Below, one piece after another: positions 27,338 to 36,577 of a stretch of 64,000 nt of DNA (position 1 is its first letter; each line of letters starts with the position of its first letter). The notes under the pieces were generated by a model. It was not told the DNA's origin and did no database searches. It saw only the letters and a program-made list of their open reading frames with translations. This DNA is from Chryseobacterium sp. S0630 (GTDB lineage: Bacteria > Bacteroidota > Bacteroidia > Flavobacteriales > Weeksellaceae): assembly GCF_024158915.1 (NCBI RefSeq), contig NZ_JAMZGF010000001.1, forward strand, positions 124,001 through 188,000, read 5' to 3'. The position numbers were made by a program, and so were the translations under genes.

Positions 27338-28558
27338 ATGTTTGACATTCAGGAAATAAGAAGCCAGTTTTCTATATTGGACAGAGAAGTGAACGGTAAG
27401 CCTTTGGTTTATCTGGATAATGCAGCTACATCCCAAAAACCAAATTCAGTTTTGGAGGTCTGTCACGCATATTATACAGAACTTAATGCCAATGTTCATA
27501 GAGGAATTCATACATTGAGCCAGCTGGCAACAGAAGAAATGGAGCTTTCAAGAAGAAAGATTCAGAAATTCATCAATGCTGAACATGATTTTGAAGTCAT
27601 TTTTACAAAAGGTACAACAGAAGGGTTGAACCTCATTGCTTATATATTAACACAAAAGCTACAGAAAGATGATGAAATCATTATTTCATATCTGGAGCAC
27701 CATTCTAATATTGTTCCCTGGCAGATGCTTTGTGAAAGAACCGGAGCAAAACTTCGTGTGATTCCGATTGATGAGAACGGAATCCTTCAGATGGATCATT
27801 TTGATCAGCTTTTAAGTGAAAAAACGAAGGTCGTTTCTGTAAATCAGGTTTCTAATGCGCTAGGTATTGTGAATCCTATTGAAGAGATTATTGCGAAAAC
27901 AAGAAAAAATACGGATGCTTATGTTGTTATTGACGGTGCTCAGTCTGCTCCGCATTTCAATATTGATGTTCAGAAAATGGATTGTGATTTCTTTGTATTT
28001 TCCGGTCATAAGATGTACGCTCCTATGGGAACAGGTATTTTATACGGAAAACGTGAAATACTAGAAGCTTTGCCACCATTCCATGGAGGAGGAGAGATGA
28101 TTGCAACATGTTCTTTCGAAGGAACTACCTATGCAGGTCTTCCATTCAAATATGAAGCAGGAACGCCCAATGTAGGAGGAAATATTGCTTTAGGTGCAGC
28201 TGTTGATTTCATGCATAAAATAGGGCATACCCATATTCAGAATCATGAAAATGCTCTATTGGAATATGCGCAAAGACAGCTTTTAGAAATAGATGGTATT
28301 AAGATCTATGGTGAAAAAGCAAATAGAACGGGGGTTGTATCCTTTAATCTGGAAGGAGTGGGAATTGCCTCCGATGTAGGGATGATCCTTGATAAAATGG
28401 GAATTGCTGTAAGAACAGGACACCACTGTACACAGCCTATTATGAACTTCTTTAATATTGCAGGAACAGTGAGAGCAAGTTTCGCTGTTTATAATACTTT
28501 CGAAGAAATTGATGCCTTGGTAGAAGGTGTTAAAAAAGCACAGAGAATGTTGAGCTAA
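27338..28558 (+). CDS. sufS: Cysteine desulfurase, SufS type
   Basis: 406 residues, class V aminotransferase fold. It removes sulfur from L-cysteine as enzyme persulfide for Fe-S cluster assembly. The PLP Lys is in SGHKMYAP (Lys225), and the sulfur-carrying Cys is in RTGHHCTQP (Cys364), the SufS/type II pattern. Here it stands alone between terminators; no sufB, C, D or E is adjacent. Confidence 0.95.
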   Translation: MFDIQEIRSQFSILDREVNGKPLVYLDNAATSQKPNSVLEVCHAYYTELNANVHRGIHTLSQLATEEMELSRRKIQKFINAEHDFEVIFTKGTTEGLNLIAYILTQKLQKDDEIIISYLEHHSNIVPWQMLCERTGAKLRVIPIDENGILQMDHFDQLLSEKTKVVSVNQVSNALGIVNPIEEIIAKTRKNTDAYVVIDGAQSAPHFNIDVQKMDCDFFVFSGHKMYAPMGTGILYGKREILEALPPFHGGGEMIATCSFEGTTYAGLPFKYEAGTPNVGGNIALGAAVDFMHKIGHTHIQNHENALLEYAQRQLLEIDGIKIYGEKANRTGVVSFNLEGVGIASDVGMILDKMGIAVRTGHHCTQPIMNFFNIAGTVRASFAVYNTFEEIDALVEGVKKAQRMLS

Positions 28559-28586
28559 TCAATATAGAATCTCTATCATATAAAAT

Positions 28587-28613
28587 AAAAGCAGCTGTTG
28601 AGCTGCTTTTTTT
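28587..28613. terminator. Bidirectional terminator between sufS and the small peptide gene
   Basis: AAAAGCAGCT / AGCTGCTTTT stem with a GTTG loop, T run on the plus side and A-rich flank on the other. The small minus-strand gene stops 2 bases away. Confidence 0.8.
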
Positions 28614-28614
28614 A

Positions 28615-28740
28615 TTAGTCGATGGGAATGCAGTAGCATTTTCCATCAATAATCACCTGATAATACCCGATAGCACACTCAAGGCAGATTTCTCCTCCTG
28701 CCATAATGCTTTTCATTTTTTGTTTGTTCAGCTTTTTCAT
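28615..28740 (-). CDS. Bacteriocin-like double-glycine leader peptide, 41 residues
   Basis: A short frame from ATG 28740 to TAA 28615. The start MKKLNKQKMKSIMAGG has the shape of the Bacteroidota leader MKxLxKLxxxxLKxIxGG, with Gly15-Gly16 as cleavage site. The 25-residue remainder carries four Cys (19, 22, 35, 37) and ends CYCIPID. In Chryseobacterium many such small genes are annotated as bacteriocin-like. No processing peptidase or transporter is next to it. A variant -7 element (TACCTTTA) lies about 25 bases upstream. The peptide is too short for routine ORF calling. Confidence 0.6.
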   Translation of the reverse strand: MKKLNKQKMKSIMAGGEICLECAIGYYQVIIDGKCYCIPID

Positions 28741-28889
28741 ATGAAATGATTTTGGTTAGATATAAAGGTATAAATTATAGATAAAAATTCTCATTCTTTT
28801 TAGAATTAATGTAATGTATTGATTTTATGTATAATTGTGTTTTGTGGAAAATAATTCATTAATTTTATATAAACATCAAATATTTTATT

Positions 28890-29711
28890 ATGAAAAAACT
28901 ATTTATTATTTTTTTATCAATTTGCGGGATATGTAATGCGCAAGTTTTTTCTGAAAACTTCAATGGTAATACTCTGCCGACTGGGTGGACGGTAGAAAAC
29001 CCTGATAACTCTTATAACTGGAATGTGGGTGCGCAGAATGGTTTCGCAGGCTTTCCCGATGGGGCGGCTTTTTTTGATGATGATGATGCCGGTCCAACCG
29101 GAGTTGTTACAAATGCCAGGCTGATTTCTCCTGTGATTAATCTTACCGGAGTGGTGAACCCAAAGCTGTCATTCAATTATGCCAATATGATTTATGATCT
29201 TGATTCTACTTTAAAAGTTGAAGTCTTCAATGGAACTTCCTGGATTCAGGTTTTTACCTTTTCAGGGGAAGCAGGGGTATGGGATCTTGATTTTAATACC
29301 TTTTCATATGTAGTAACGAGTTATGCTGCCGCAGCAAATATAGATTTGACACCTTATGCCAATGCTGCTTTTAAACTAAGATTTGTTTATGATGATGCCG
29401 GAGACTATTCTTACGGTGTGGTAGTAGATAATGTGATGATTACAAGTGGTGTTTTGGCAACTTCAGAGGTTTCATACGCTGATCATATAAATGTATATCC
29501 GAATCCGGTGAAAGGGAATCTTTATATTAAGCAAAGCGCTCAAAATAAATTTGAAAAGATTTCTGTGATTGATCAGTCAGGGAAGCTTGTGAAAACATTT
29601 AACAAAGCATCTGATTCCTATGACTTATCAGATCTGCCAAAAGGAATCTATATTATAATGATTATTAATCATGATGGAGAAGTTGTTAAGAAGAAAGTGA
29701 TGAAGGAATAA
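28890..29711 (+). CDS. T9SS-secreted protein with a jelly-roll (choice-of-anchor J-like) domain
   Basis: 273 residues. Signal peptide (1-18, ending CNAQ). The central domain opens VFSENFNGNTLPTGWTVENPD and ends YGVVVDNVMITSG, with an acidic run of five Asp (about 63-67) that could bind calcium. The type A sorting domain covers about 200-273 (HINVYPNPVKGNLYI ... YDLSDLPKGIYIIMI ... VKKKVMKE). Secreted and probably surface attached; target unknown. Ends at a bidirectional terminator facing hemE. Confidence 0.87.
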   Translation: MKKLFIIFLSICGICNAQVFSENFNGNTLPTGWTVENPDNSYNWNVGAQNGFAGFPDGAAFFDDDDAGPTGVVTNARLISPVINLTGVVNPKLSFNYANMIYDLDSTLKVEVFNGTSWIQVFTFSGEAGVWDLDFNTFSYVVTSYAAAANIDLTPYANAAFKLRFVYDDAGDYSYGVVVDNVMITSGVLATSEVSYADHINVYPNPVKGNLYIKQSAQNKFEKISVIDQSGKLVKTFNKASDSYDLSDLPKGIYIIMIINHDGEVVKKKVMKE

Positions 29712-29736
29712 TCACTGAAAAAAATAATTCTAACAA

Positions 29737-29768
29737 AAAACCCTTATAGAATGCCTATAAGGGTTTTG
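29737..29768. terminator. Bidirectional terminator between convergent T9SS gene and hemE
   Basis: AAAACCCTTATAG / CTATAAGGGTTTT stem with T or A runs on both sides. Confidence 0.85.
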
Positions 29769-29790
29769 TATATTTTCAAAAGAATTAATC

Positions 29791-30822
29791 TTATACATTC
29801 GGTTTCCAGTCAACCACTGCTCTGATGAATGCTTCAGCATTTTCAACAGGAACATTCGGTAGAATTCCGTGTCCTAAATTAGCAATGTATCTGTCTTTTC
29901 CAAAACGGTTGATCATTTCATTCACCATTTTCTTGATGGTTTCAGGTGTTGAATGAAGTCTTGCAGGATCAAAATTTCCCTGTAGCGTCATCGTATGGTT
30001 TGTCAAAGTTCTTGCGAATTCAGGTTTAATAGTCCAGTCTACACCAAGAGCAGAAGCTTTAGACATAGTCATATCTTCTAACGCAAACCAGCATCCTTTT
30101 CCAAATACTACAACATGAGTAAGCGGGCTTAATGCTTCAACAATCTGGTTGATGTACTGCCATGAGAATTCCTGATAATCTGTAGGAGAAAGCATTCCTC
30201 CCCAAGAATCGAAAACCTGTACTGCAGAAACTCCTTTTTCTACTTTTCTCTTCAGATAAGCGATTGTAGTATCTGTAATTTTTTGTAATAATAAATGTGC
30301 TGCTTCAGGCTGTTGGAAACAGAAAGATTTTGCAATATCAAAAGCTTTACTTCCTTTTCCTTCTACACAGTAGCAAAGAATAGTCCATGGAGAACCGGCA
30401 AAACCGATCAATGGAATATCATTGTCCAGCTTCTGAAGCGTAAGTTCAATAGCATCAAAAACATAACCTAAAGTGTCATTCACATCCGGAGTTTCAATAT
30501 TCTGAACCTGTTCCATTGTTCTGATAGGAGTATCTAACCATGGGCCTACAGATTCTTTCATTTTGAAATCAATTCCCATTGCCTGTGGAACTACCAGGAT
30601 ATCAGAAAACAGAATCGCGGCATCCAAAGGAAATCTGCGGATAGGCTGCAGAGTGATCTCAGCTGCAAGCTCCGGGGTCTGGCATCTTGTAAAGAAATCA
30701 TACTGATCTCTTAAAGCAATGAATTCCGGCAGATATCTTCCAGCCTGCCTCATCATCCAGACAGGAGGTCTTTCAACGGTTTCTCCGCGAAGTGCTTTTA
30801 AATATAGGTCGTTTTTTATCAT
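29791..30822 (-). CDS. hemE: Uroporphyrinogen decarboxylase
   Basis: 343 residues. Decarboxylates four acetate side chains of uroporphyrinogen III to give coproporphyrinogen III. Conserved signatures: [17 protein letters not shown] near the start (substrate-binding Arg residues), FSDILV and the [13 protein letters not shown] segment. Last gene of the hemA-hemC-hemD-hemE operon, 47 bases after hemD. Confidence 0.97.
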   Translation of the reverse strand: MIKNDLYLKALRGETVERPPVWMMRQAGRYLPEFIALRDQYDFFTRCQTPELAAEITLQPIRRFPLDAAILFSDILVVPQAMGIDFKMKESVGPWLDTPIRTMEQVQNIETPDVNDTLGYVFDAIELTLQKLDNDIPLIGFAGSPWTILCYCVEGKGSKAFDIAKSFCFQQPEAAHLLLQKITDTTIAYLKRKVEKGVSAVQVFDSWGGMLSPTDYQEFSWQYINQIVEALSPLTHVVVFGKGCWFALEDMTMSKASALGVDWTIKPEFARTLTNHTMTLQGNFDPARLHSTPETIKKMVNEMINRFGKDRYIANLGHGILPNVPVENAEAFIRAVVDWKPNV

Positions 30823-30869
30823 AATCTATTGTAACTAATATTACCGGCAATATTTCGGTAACAGATATT

Positions 30870-31553
30870 CTAAATTCTACTTCCGATTTCTTTTCTGATC
30901 AATGCAAAGATAGATGTCAATGTATTTTCTTCAGAAGTAAAAATTTTTTCCTGCGTATAATTTCTCAGCTCACCGGAAGTGGTTTCGCCAATTGAAAAAA
31001 GCTTCATGCCTTCCAGAGAATTTCGCCTTGCAAAACTACGAACTCCGCTCGGACTAAAAAATACTGCGGCATGATATTTTTCAGTTATTACCGGATTGAT
31101 TTCCTCAGTATTATAAATGGTAACTTTTTTGTACTTAATGTTTTGTAACGGAAGGTCTTTGTCCAGAACATTGATGGCAAGATTACCACAGAAGTGCAGG
31201 AACTGTTCGTGCTGGCATTTTCCGATAATGAATCTGGAAAGGGTTTCAGCATTTTTCAGGACCTTAAATGTCCCAAAGCCATTTTTCCTCAGCTCTCTTT
31301 TGGTCTTTTCTCCTACACAGTAGATCTTGTTATAATTTTTGGCTGTAAAATTCTCATTGGGTTTGAATCTGTTTTTAAAAAAAGAAGCAACTCCATTCAC
31401 ACTGGTGAAAATCAGAGAATAGTTTTTCAGCTCAAAAGGACTGATCATGATGGGTTTGGTCTTAATTACCTCCACACAGTCAACCGAAATATCCTCTCCT
31501 AATTCTTTGGATATAATTGTCTGGTCTATATTTTTGGTAAATAAGATTTTCAT
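30870..31553 (-). CDS. hemD: Uroporphyrinogen-III synthase
   Basis: 227 residues; this family is poorly conserved in sequence. It cyclises hydroxymethylbilane with D-ring inversion. Two alternating alpha/beta lobes are visible, with LIFTSVNGVASFF, KIYCVGEKTKRELRKNGF, AVFFSPSGVRSF and LFSIGETTSGELR, the last two being the usual HemD patterns. Its place between hemC and hemE makes the call firm. Confidence 0.9.
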   Translation of the reverse strand: MKILFTKNIDQTIISKELGEDISVDCVEVIKTKPIMISPFELKNYSLIFTSVNGVASFFKNRFKPNENFTAKNYNKIYCVGEKTKRELRKNGFGTFKVLKNAETLSRFIIGKCQHEQFLHFCGNLAINVLDKDLPLQNIKYKKVTIYNTEEINPVITEKYHAAVFFSPSGVRSFARRNSLEGMKLFSIGETTSGELRNYTQEKIFTSEENTLTSIFALIRKEIGSRI

Positions 31554-31570
31554 GTTTTGAGGTTTGAAGC

Positions 31571-31594
31571 TGGAAGCTGGATGATGGAGGTTTT
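31571..31594. repeat. Dispersed 24-base intergenic repeat, copy 1
   Basis: tggaagctggatgatggagg (then tttt) in the hemC-hemD gap; a near-identical copy (one clear mismatch, G for A) lies at 39857-39880. Confidence 0.5.
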
Positions 31595-32503
31595 TTAAAT
31601 CTGGCTTTTGATTTCTGCCATTAATTCTTTTCCTCCGTTTTCAAGAACAACTTTTGCAAACTTTTCTCCAAAATTCTCGGTTGGAGTATATACAAAGTTT
31701 TCATCTACAGCAATGCAGTTTTTCCCATCCAAAGAGCAAAGTGCTGCTTTAAAACGGATCTGATCGCCGATGATTTCTGCAAATGCTCCGATAGGTGCAG
31801 TACAGCCTCCTTCTAAAGTACTCAGGAAGTTTCTTTCAATCTCTACACAGATCTGAGTCTGTTGATGATTGATCTGACTTACAATTTCGTTAATTTCCGG
31901 TTTGTCAGTATGTCCGGCTACAGAGATTACACCTTGTGAAGGCGCACAGATCATTAATGGAAGCATTTCGTAATCAATTTCCATTTTCATTCTTTTGATG
32001 CCTGCCAAAGATAAAATCGTAGCATCGAAATCTCCGTCTTCAAGTTTTTGAAGTCTGGTTTGAATATTTCCACGGATATCCGAGAAATCAGTCGTCGGAT
32101 AATTTCTCAGCCAGAAAGCTCTTCTTCTCAAACTGCTGGTAGCAAGTTTAAGCTCATGGAATTCTTTATTCCTTGCAGATTCTTTTCTGATCAGGATGTC
32201 CTGTGGATAATCTCTTTCCAGGTAAGCGATCATCTCAATATTTTGAGGCAATTGAGTAGGAACATCTTTTAAAGAATGTACGGCAATATCAATCTCATCA
32301 TTCAATAAGGCGATATCAAGGTCTCTTGTGAAAACCCCGGTAATTCCTAAAGAATAAAGTGGCTGATTAAGGTTCTTATCGCCAGAAGAAACGATAGGAA
32401 CAATTTCCGTTAAATAATTGTTGTTCTGAAGGTGCCTCGCAACCTCTCTAGCCTGCCAAAGTGCAAGTGCGGAATTTCTCGTTCCGATTCTAATGCTTTT
32501 CAT
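31595..32503 (-). CDS. hemC: Hydroxymethylbilane synthase (porphobilinogen deaminase)
   Basis: 302 residues from ATG 32503 (MKSIRIGTRNSALALWQA), the canonical family start; an 8-residue upstream extension exists but is not conserved. It polymerises four porphobilinogens. SSGDKNL, HSLKDVPT, SLRRRAFWLRN and ILSLAGIKRM match substrate and cofactor binding, and the dipyrromethane-linked Cys is in EGGCTAPIGA. The start overlaps the hemA stop by 14 bases. Confidence 0.97.
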   Translation of the reverse strand: MKSIRIGTRNSALALWQAREVARHLQNNNYLTEIVPIVSSGDKNLNQPLYSLGITGVFTRDLDIALLNDEIDIAVHSLKDVPTQLPQNIEMIAYLERDYPQDILIRKESARNKEFHELKLATSSLRRRAFWLRNYPTTDFSDIRGNIQTRLQKLEDGDFDATILSLAGIKRMKMEIDYEMLPLMICAPSQGVISVAGHTDKPEINEIVSQINHQQTQICVEIERNFLSTLEGGCTAPIGAFAEIIGDQIRFKAALCSLDGKNCIAVDENFVYTPTENFGEKFAKVVLENGGKELMAEIKSQI

Positions 32504-33764
32504 TGAATTCGTTGTTTGGTTGTTCAACTAATATTTCGTGCATTAATTTACTAATTTCTTCGGCTTTTAAAGGGTTATCGATGATATATTTTGCAAAACG
32601 GTTGGTTATTTTCTGGATCATTTTATCAGAAAGTTCCATGTCCGTGATGTTTATGTATTTATTTTTTTTGTAAAAATTATGCATTTCATTGCGTTCCATG
32701 TTCTTTAGAACTGCTTTGAAATGATGAATATTAGGTGCCAGTTTTCTCTTTTTCTCCCATTCAATAAAATCTTTCATCAGTTCCTTAATGATTTTTTCAG
32801 CTTTCGGGATTTCTCTTTCTCGCTGTTGAATCGTTTCCTGAATCTGTTTTGAAAGTTCATCTACGTCAATCAGCGTTACGTTTTTATTTTCGGTAACATT
32901 CTTTTCAACGTTATGAGGAATAGAAAGATCAATGATCAGTGTTTCTTTTCCATTAGGGAAATGAGACTGGTTGACAATAGGATGCTTTGCCCCTGTTGCC
33001 ACAATAAGAATATCTGTATTTTTTAATTCCTGGTCAAAATCAGAATAATCAACGTGAGGAATATTATATTTCTGGGAAATCTTTTCAGCTTTCTCCTGAG
33101 TTCTGTTGGCGATTTTAATTTTTGGCTGATAAACATGCTTTACCAGATTTTCAACGGTATTCTGTCCTATCTCACCTACACCCAAAAGAAGAATGTTTTT
33201 TTCAGTAATTCTTTTCTGGCTGTTTAAAATATAATGAACTGCAGCATAGGAAACAGAAGCTGCTCCATTGGAAATGCCGGTTTCATTTTTTATTCTTTTC
33301 GAAATCTGAATAGCCGCATTGATGGCTCTCTCCAGATAAGGATTTGAATTTTGTCTTTCTTTTTTGAAACGGCTGTATGCTTTTTTAATTTGTCCGATAA
33401 TTTCAAAGTCTCCGATAATCTGACTTTCAAGGCCAGCTGCCACTCTGAAAAGATGAATCAAAGCTTCCTCTTTGGTAAGAATATTGGCAAACTGAAGAAA
33501 ATCTGTAAGTTGTACTCCAATGGTTTTGCAATACTCTTCAGCAACTAAAAGATAATTGGGAGATGTGGTATAAATTTCGGTCCTGTTACAAGTGGAAACA
33601 ACAAATGCATCACCCAGGTCTTCCTGATGGACCCTGGAAACAAAGTTTTTGATGTTCTCATCAAAGAATGCAAACTTTCCTCTCGTTTCTACGTCGGCTT
33701 TCTCGTAGCTTATTGAAAGCACGGCAAAATTTGACGTTCGATGAATGTTGGAATACTGTAACAT
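32490..33764 (-). CDS. hemA: Glutamyl-tRNA reductase
   Basis: 424 residues from ATG 33764 (MLQYSNIHRTSNFAVLSISY). A longer frame would start at TTG 33776, inside the -7 element. First committed step of the C5 haem pathway: NADPH reduction of Glu-tRNA to glutamate-1-semialdehyde. The catalytic Cys lies in VVSTCNRTEIY, the NADPH fold in LLLGVGEIGQNTVENL, and a C-terminal helical dimerisation domain follows. hemL and hemB are not in the window. Confidence 0.96.
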   Translation of the reverse strand: MLQYSNIHRTSNFAVLSISYEKADVETRGKFAFFDENIKNFVSRVHQEDLGDAFVVSTCNRTEIYTTSPNYLLVAEEYCKTIGVQLTDFLQFANILTKEEALIHLFRVAAGLESQIIGDFEIIGQIKKAYSRFKKERQNSNPYLERAINAAIQISKRIKNETGISNGAASVSYAAVHYILNSQKRITEKNILLLGVGEIGQNTVENLVKHVYQPKIKIANRTQEKAEKISQKYNIPHVDYSDFDQELKNTDILIVATGAKHPIVNQSHFPNGKETLIIDLSIPHNVEKNVTENKNVTLIDVDELSKQIQETIQQREREIPKAEKIIKELMKDFIEWEKKRKLAPNIHHFKAVLKNMERNEMHNFYKKNKYINITDMELSDKMIQKITNRFAKYIIDNPLKAEEISKLMHEILVEQPNNEFNEKH

Positions 33765-33773
33765 AAGCAGTCG

Positions 33774-33781
33774 CAAATTTA
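33774..33781 (-). promoter_or_regulatory. -7 element of the hem operon
   Basis: TAAATTTG on the minus strand ends 10 bases before the hemA ATG, implying a leader of only a few bases. Confidence 0.5.
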
Positions 33782-34169
33782 CGATTTTTTTAATTAACCT
33801 CTCTCAGATAGTGTATATGATAATTATCGTAAAAAACTATAAAAGGCAAGAAAAAGGCGTTTCTGGCGGAAAGACAAAACAGTAAAATAATAAAATTCCG
33901 TGTTGGAAAAGAATTGTTGGTGTTTTAAAGTTTTTATTTTGGTCTTCAATGCTGTGTTTTCGTAGTCTTTTTACCCTTTTGTAATTTCCCTTTTTTGCCC
34001 ATTTAACATCCCATTAATTTTAGTTGAAATCAAACTCTGTAAATATCTAAATTGAAAGTTAATAAAGAATTATAAATTTTAATAAAATTTTAACCAAATT
34101 AAGTTGGTGGGAAATTTCTTTAGTACTGTTAAATTTATATCTTTGTAAACTTAAAATCAGAAGAAAAAT
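33782..34169. promoter_or_regulatory. Divergent intergenic region between hemA and mreB (about 390 bases)
   Basis: AT-rich. A TATCTTTG -7 element lies at 34138-34145, 25 bases before the mreB ATG, without a clear -33 box. I see no gene, strong hairpin or repeat in the remainder. Confidence 0.45.
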
Positions 34170-35195
34170 ATGAGTTTATTTGATATGTTTACGCAAGAAA
34201 TTGCGATAGACCTTGGAACTGCTAATACCCTAATCATCCATAATAATAAAATTGTTATAGATCAACCTTCAATTGTTGCAATTGAACGTTCATCGGGTAA
34301 GCCGATTGCCGTCGGAGAGCAAGCCAAGCATATGCAGGGTAAAACTCACGAGGATATCAAAACCATCCGTCCTTTGAAAGACGGGGTTATTGCTGATTTC
34401 CACGCTTCTGAACATATGATCAAGGAATTCATCAAGAAAATTCCTGGAATCAAAGGTAAATTCATTCAACCAGCATTACGAATTGTAATCTGTATCCCTT
34501 CTGGTATTACTGAAGTTGAAAAAAGAGCGGTAAGAGACTCTGCTCAGAAAGTAAATGCAAAAGAAGTAAGGTTGATCTACGAACCAATGGCAGCGGCAAT
34601 TGGGGTTGGGATTGATGTTCAAAAGCCTGAAGGAAATATGATCATCGACATAGGTGGTGGTACTACGGAAATTGCTGTTGTAGCTTTAGGAGGTATCGTT
34701 TGTGATAAATCTGTGAAGATTGCAGGAGACGTATTTACCAATGATATTGCTTATTACTTAAGAACTCACCATAACCTTTATATCGGAGAAAGAACTGCTG
34801 AAAGAATCAAAATTGAAGTAGGTTCTGCAGTAGAAGATCTTGATGTAGATATCGAAGACATCCCGGTACAGGGTAGAGACCTTATTACAGGTAAGCCTAA
34901 AGAAATTATGGTTGGATACAAAGAGATCGCCCGTGCATTAGATAAATCAATCATCAGAATTGAAGATGCCGTAATGGAAACATTATCTCTTACACCACCG
35001 GAATTGGCTGCTGATATTTACAAAACAGGTATTTATCTAGCCGGAGGAGGAGCGTTATTAAGAGGTCTTGCGGACAGAATTCACAAGAAAACAGGTCTTC
35101 CTGTATTTGTAGCTGAAGATCCGTTGAGAGCTGTAGTTCGCGGAACAGGTATTGCCCTTAAGAATATGGATAAGTTCAATTTCTTAATTAAATAA
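34170..35195 (+). CDS. mreB: Rod shape-determining actin MreB
   Basis: 341 residues, full length. ATP-dependent actin-like filament that guides side-wall synthesis at the inner membrane. Nucleotide motifs: IAIDLGTANTL (phosphate 1), IDIGGGTTEIAVV (phosphate 2), YLAGGGALLRGL (adenosine). First gene of mreBCD-mrdA-rodA, an intact elongasome operon. Confidence 0.97.
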   Translation: MSLFDMFTQEIAIDLGTANTLIIHNNKIVIDQPSIVAIERSSGKPIAVGEQAKHMQGKTHEDIKTIRPLKDGVIADFHASEHMIKEFIKKIPGIKGKFIQPALRIVICIPSGITEVEKRAVRDSAQKVNAKEVRLIYEPMAAAIGVGIDVQKPEGNMIIDIGGGTTEIAVVALGGIVCDKSVKIAGDVFTNDIAYYLRTHHNLYIGERTAERIKIEVGSAVEDLDVDIEDIPVQGRDLITGKPKEIMVGYKEIARALDKSIIRIEDAVMETLSLTPPELAADIYKTGIYLAGGGALLRGLADRIHKKTGLPVFVAEDPLRAVVRGTGIALKNMDKFNFLIK

Positions 35196-35223
35196 TTTTA
35201 ACTTTTTACGACTTTATATCTGA

Positions 35224-36078
35224 ATGGGATTTTTGCTGAGATTATTTTCGAAGAATACTCTTTTCGTCTTCTTTATATTCCTGCAAATTATTGCTCTGGT
35301 TTTGATATTCTCAAGAAATGCCATGCAGAAATCCTGGATTGCAGGCCAAACGGCTGCGTTCAATTCTTGGGTTTCCGGATATATTGATGAAGGAGTTTCT
35401 TATCTGAAGCTAAAACAGATCAATGAAGATCTTGTGGTTCAGAATAAAGCCCTTATGACTGAACTCTATGGAAAAGACGGAGAAAAAAATCCTGTTTTCA
35501 AAAGAGTTCATGATACCATTGGTGGAGGGCAAATCTATACTTTTGTTGATGGAGAAATTGTTTTCAACAGTATCAACAGAAGAAATAACTATTTTACAAT
35601 CAACCGTGGCCGTAGAGATGGAGTCTTTCCTCAAATGGGAGTAATGGCGCCAAGAGGTATTGCGGGAATTGTAATCAATTCTACAGATAGTTATGCATTA
35701 GTTCAATCCGTGTTAAGTGTTAACAAGATCAGAATTAATGCAGCACTTAAAAACTCAGGGTATTTTGGTACTTTAACATGGAATGGAGATAACTCAAGGG
35801 TGATGCACCTGGCGGATATTCCAAAATATGTTGCTCTGAAAGTAGGAGATACCGTTGTTACTGATGGTAAATCTGCTATTTTCCCTAAAGGTGTTACTAT
35901 CGGTACTATCGCAGGATATTCTGTAGACAATAAAACCGGCTTCTGGGATATTTCCGTAGAGCTGAGTGAAAAAATGGGAGCGTTGAATAAAGTGTATGTA
36001 GTGAAGAATCTTAAGAAAGCAGAAGTGCAGAAGATTCAGGACACTATGCAGGCTGTAATAAAAAAAGAAAATGATTAG
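35224..36078 (+). CDS. mreC: Rod shape-determining protein MreC
   Basis: 284 residues: one N-terminal membrane helix (about 10-30), a coiled-coil stretch (about 55-85), then the periplasmic beta-barrel domain with RNNYFTINRGRRDGVFPQMGV, GIVINSTDSYALVQSV and the GDTVVTDGKSAIFPKG turn. Links MreB filaments to PBP2. Its stop overlaps the mreD start by 8 bases. Confidence 0.94.
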   Translation: MGFLLRLFSKNTLFVFFIFLQIIALVLIFSRNAMQKSWIAGQTAAFNSWVSGYIDEGVSYLKLKQINEDLVVQNKALMTELYGKDGEKNPVFKRVHDTIGGGQIYTFVDGEIVFNSINRRNNYFTINRGRRDGVFPQMGVMAPRGIAGIVINSTDSYALVQSVLSVNKIRINAALKNSGYFGTLTWNGDNSRVMHLADIPKYVALKVGDTVVTDGKSAIFPKGVTIGTIAGYSVDNKTGFWDISVELSEKMGALNKVYVVKNLKKAEVQKIQDTMQAVIKKEND

Positions 36079-36577
36079 CAGGACTTTATTTACCGATATA
36101 TTGATCATGATCTTTCTGGTTGCATTACAAATATTTGTATTGAACAGGATTACCCTTTTCGGGAAATATACTCCGGTATTATATCCTGTGTTTGTCATGT
36201 TCTATCCATTTTTCAGAAATAAATTTCAGTTCCTGGCATTGAGCTTTTTAATCGGGCTGTCTATTGACGGTTTCCTCTATTCATGGGGGATCAATGCATT
36301 TGCAACAACGTTAATCGCTTATTTCAGAACGTTGATCTTCAGGACTTCCACAGATACGTCTACGGACTTTTTCTCATTCCAGTCCCTTCAATGGGCGCAG
36401 TTTTTGCTGTTTTTATTTTCAAGTATTTTCCTGCATCAGCTTTTAGTACAGTATATCGAGTTCTTTAAGTTTAGCAGGTTTTTTGAAATATTATTTAATG
36501 TGTTGGTGACAAGTGTAATTTCATTTATCTTTATAGTCATCTACGCATTAATATTTAAAATCAAACAAAAAGTTTGA
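36071..36577 (+). CDS. mreD: Rod shape-determining membrane protein MreD
   Basis: 168 residues with about five hydrophobic helices and the short loops usual for MreD (PFFRNKFQFLALSFLIGLSIDGF). Overlaps mreC at its start, and its TGA shares bases with the TTG start of the PBP2 gene. Confidence 0.9.
   Translation: MISRTLFTDILIMIFLVALQIFVLNRITLFGKYTPVLYPVFVMFYPFFRNKFQFLALSFLIGLSIDGFLYSWGINAFATTLIAYFRTLIFRTSTDTSTDFFSFQSLQWAQFLLFLFSSIFLHQLLVQYIEFFKFSRFFEILFNVLVTSVISFIFIVIYALIFKIKQKV

Noticed and set aside
27106-27348. 80-codon minus-strand frame between rplY and sufS
   Set aside because: It overlaps the rplY terminator and the sufS promoter region and has no recognisable domain or signal; likely chance.
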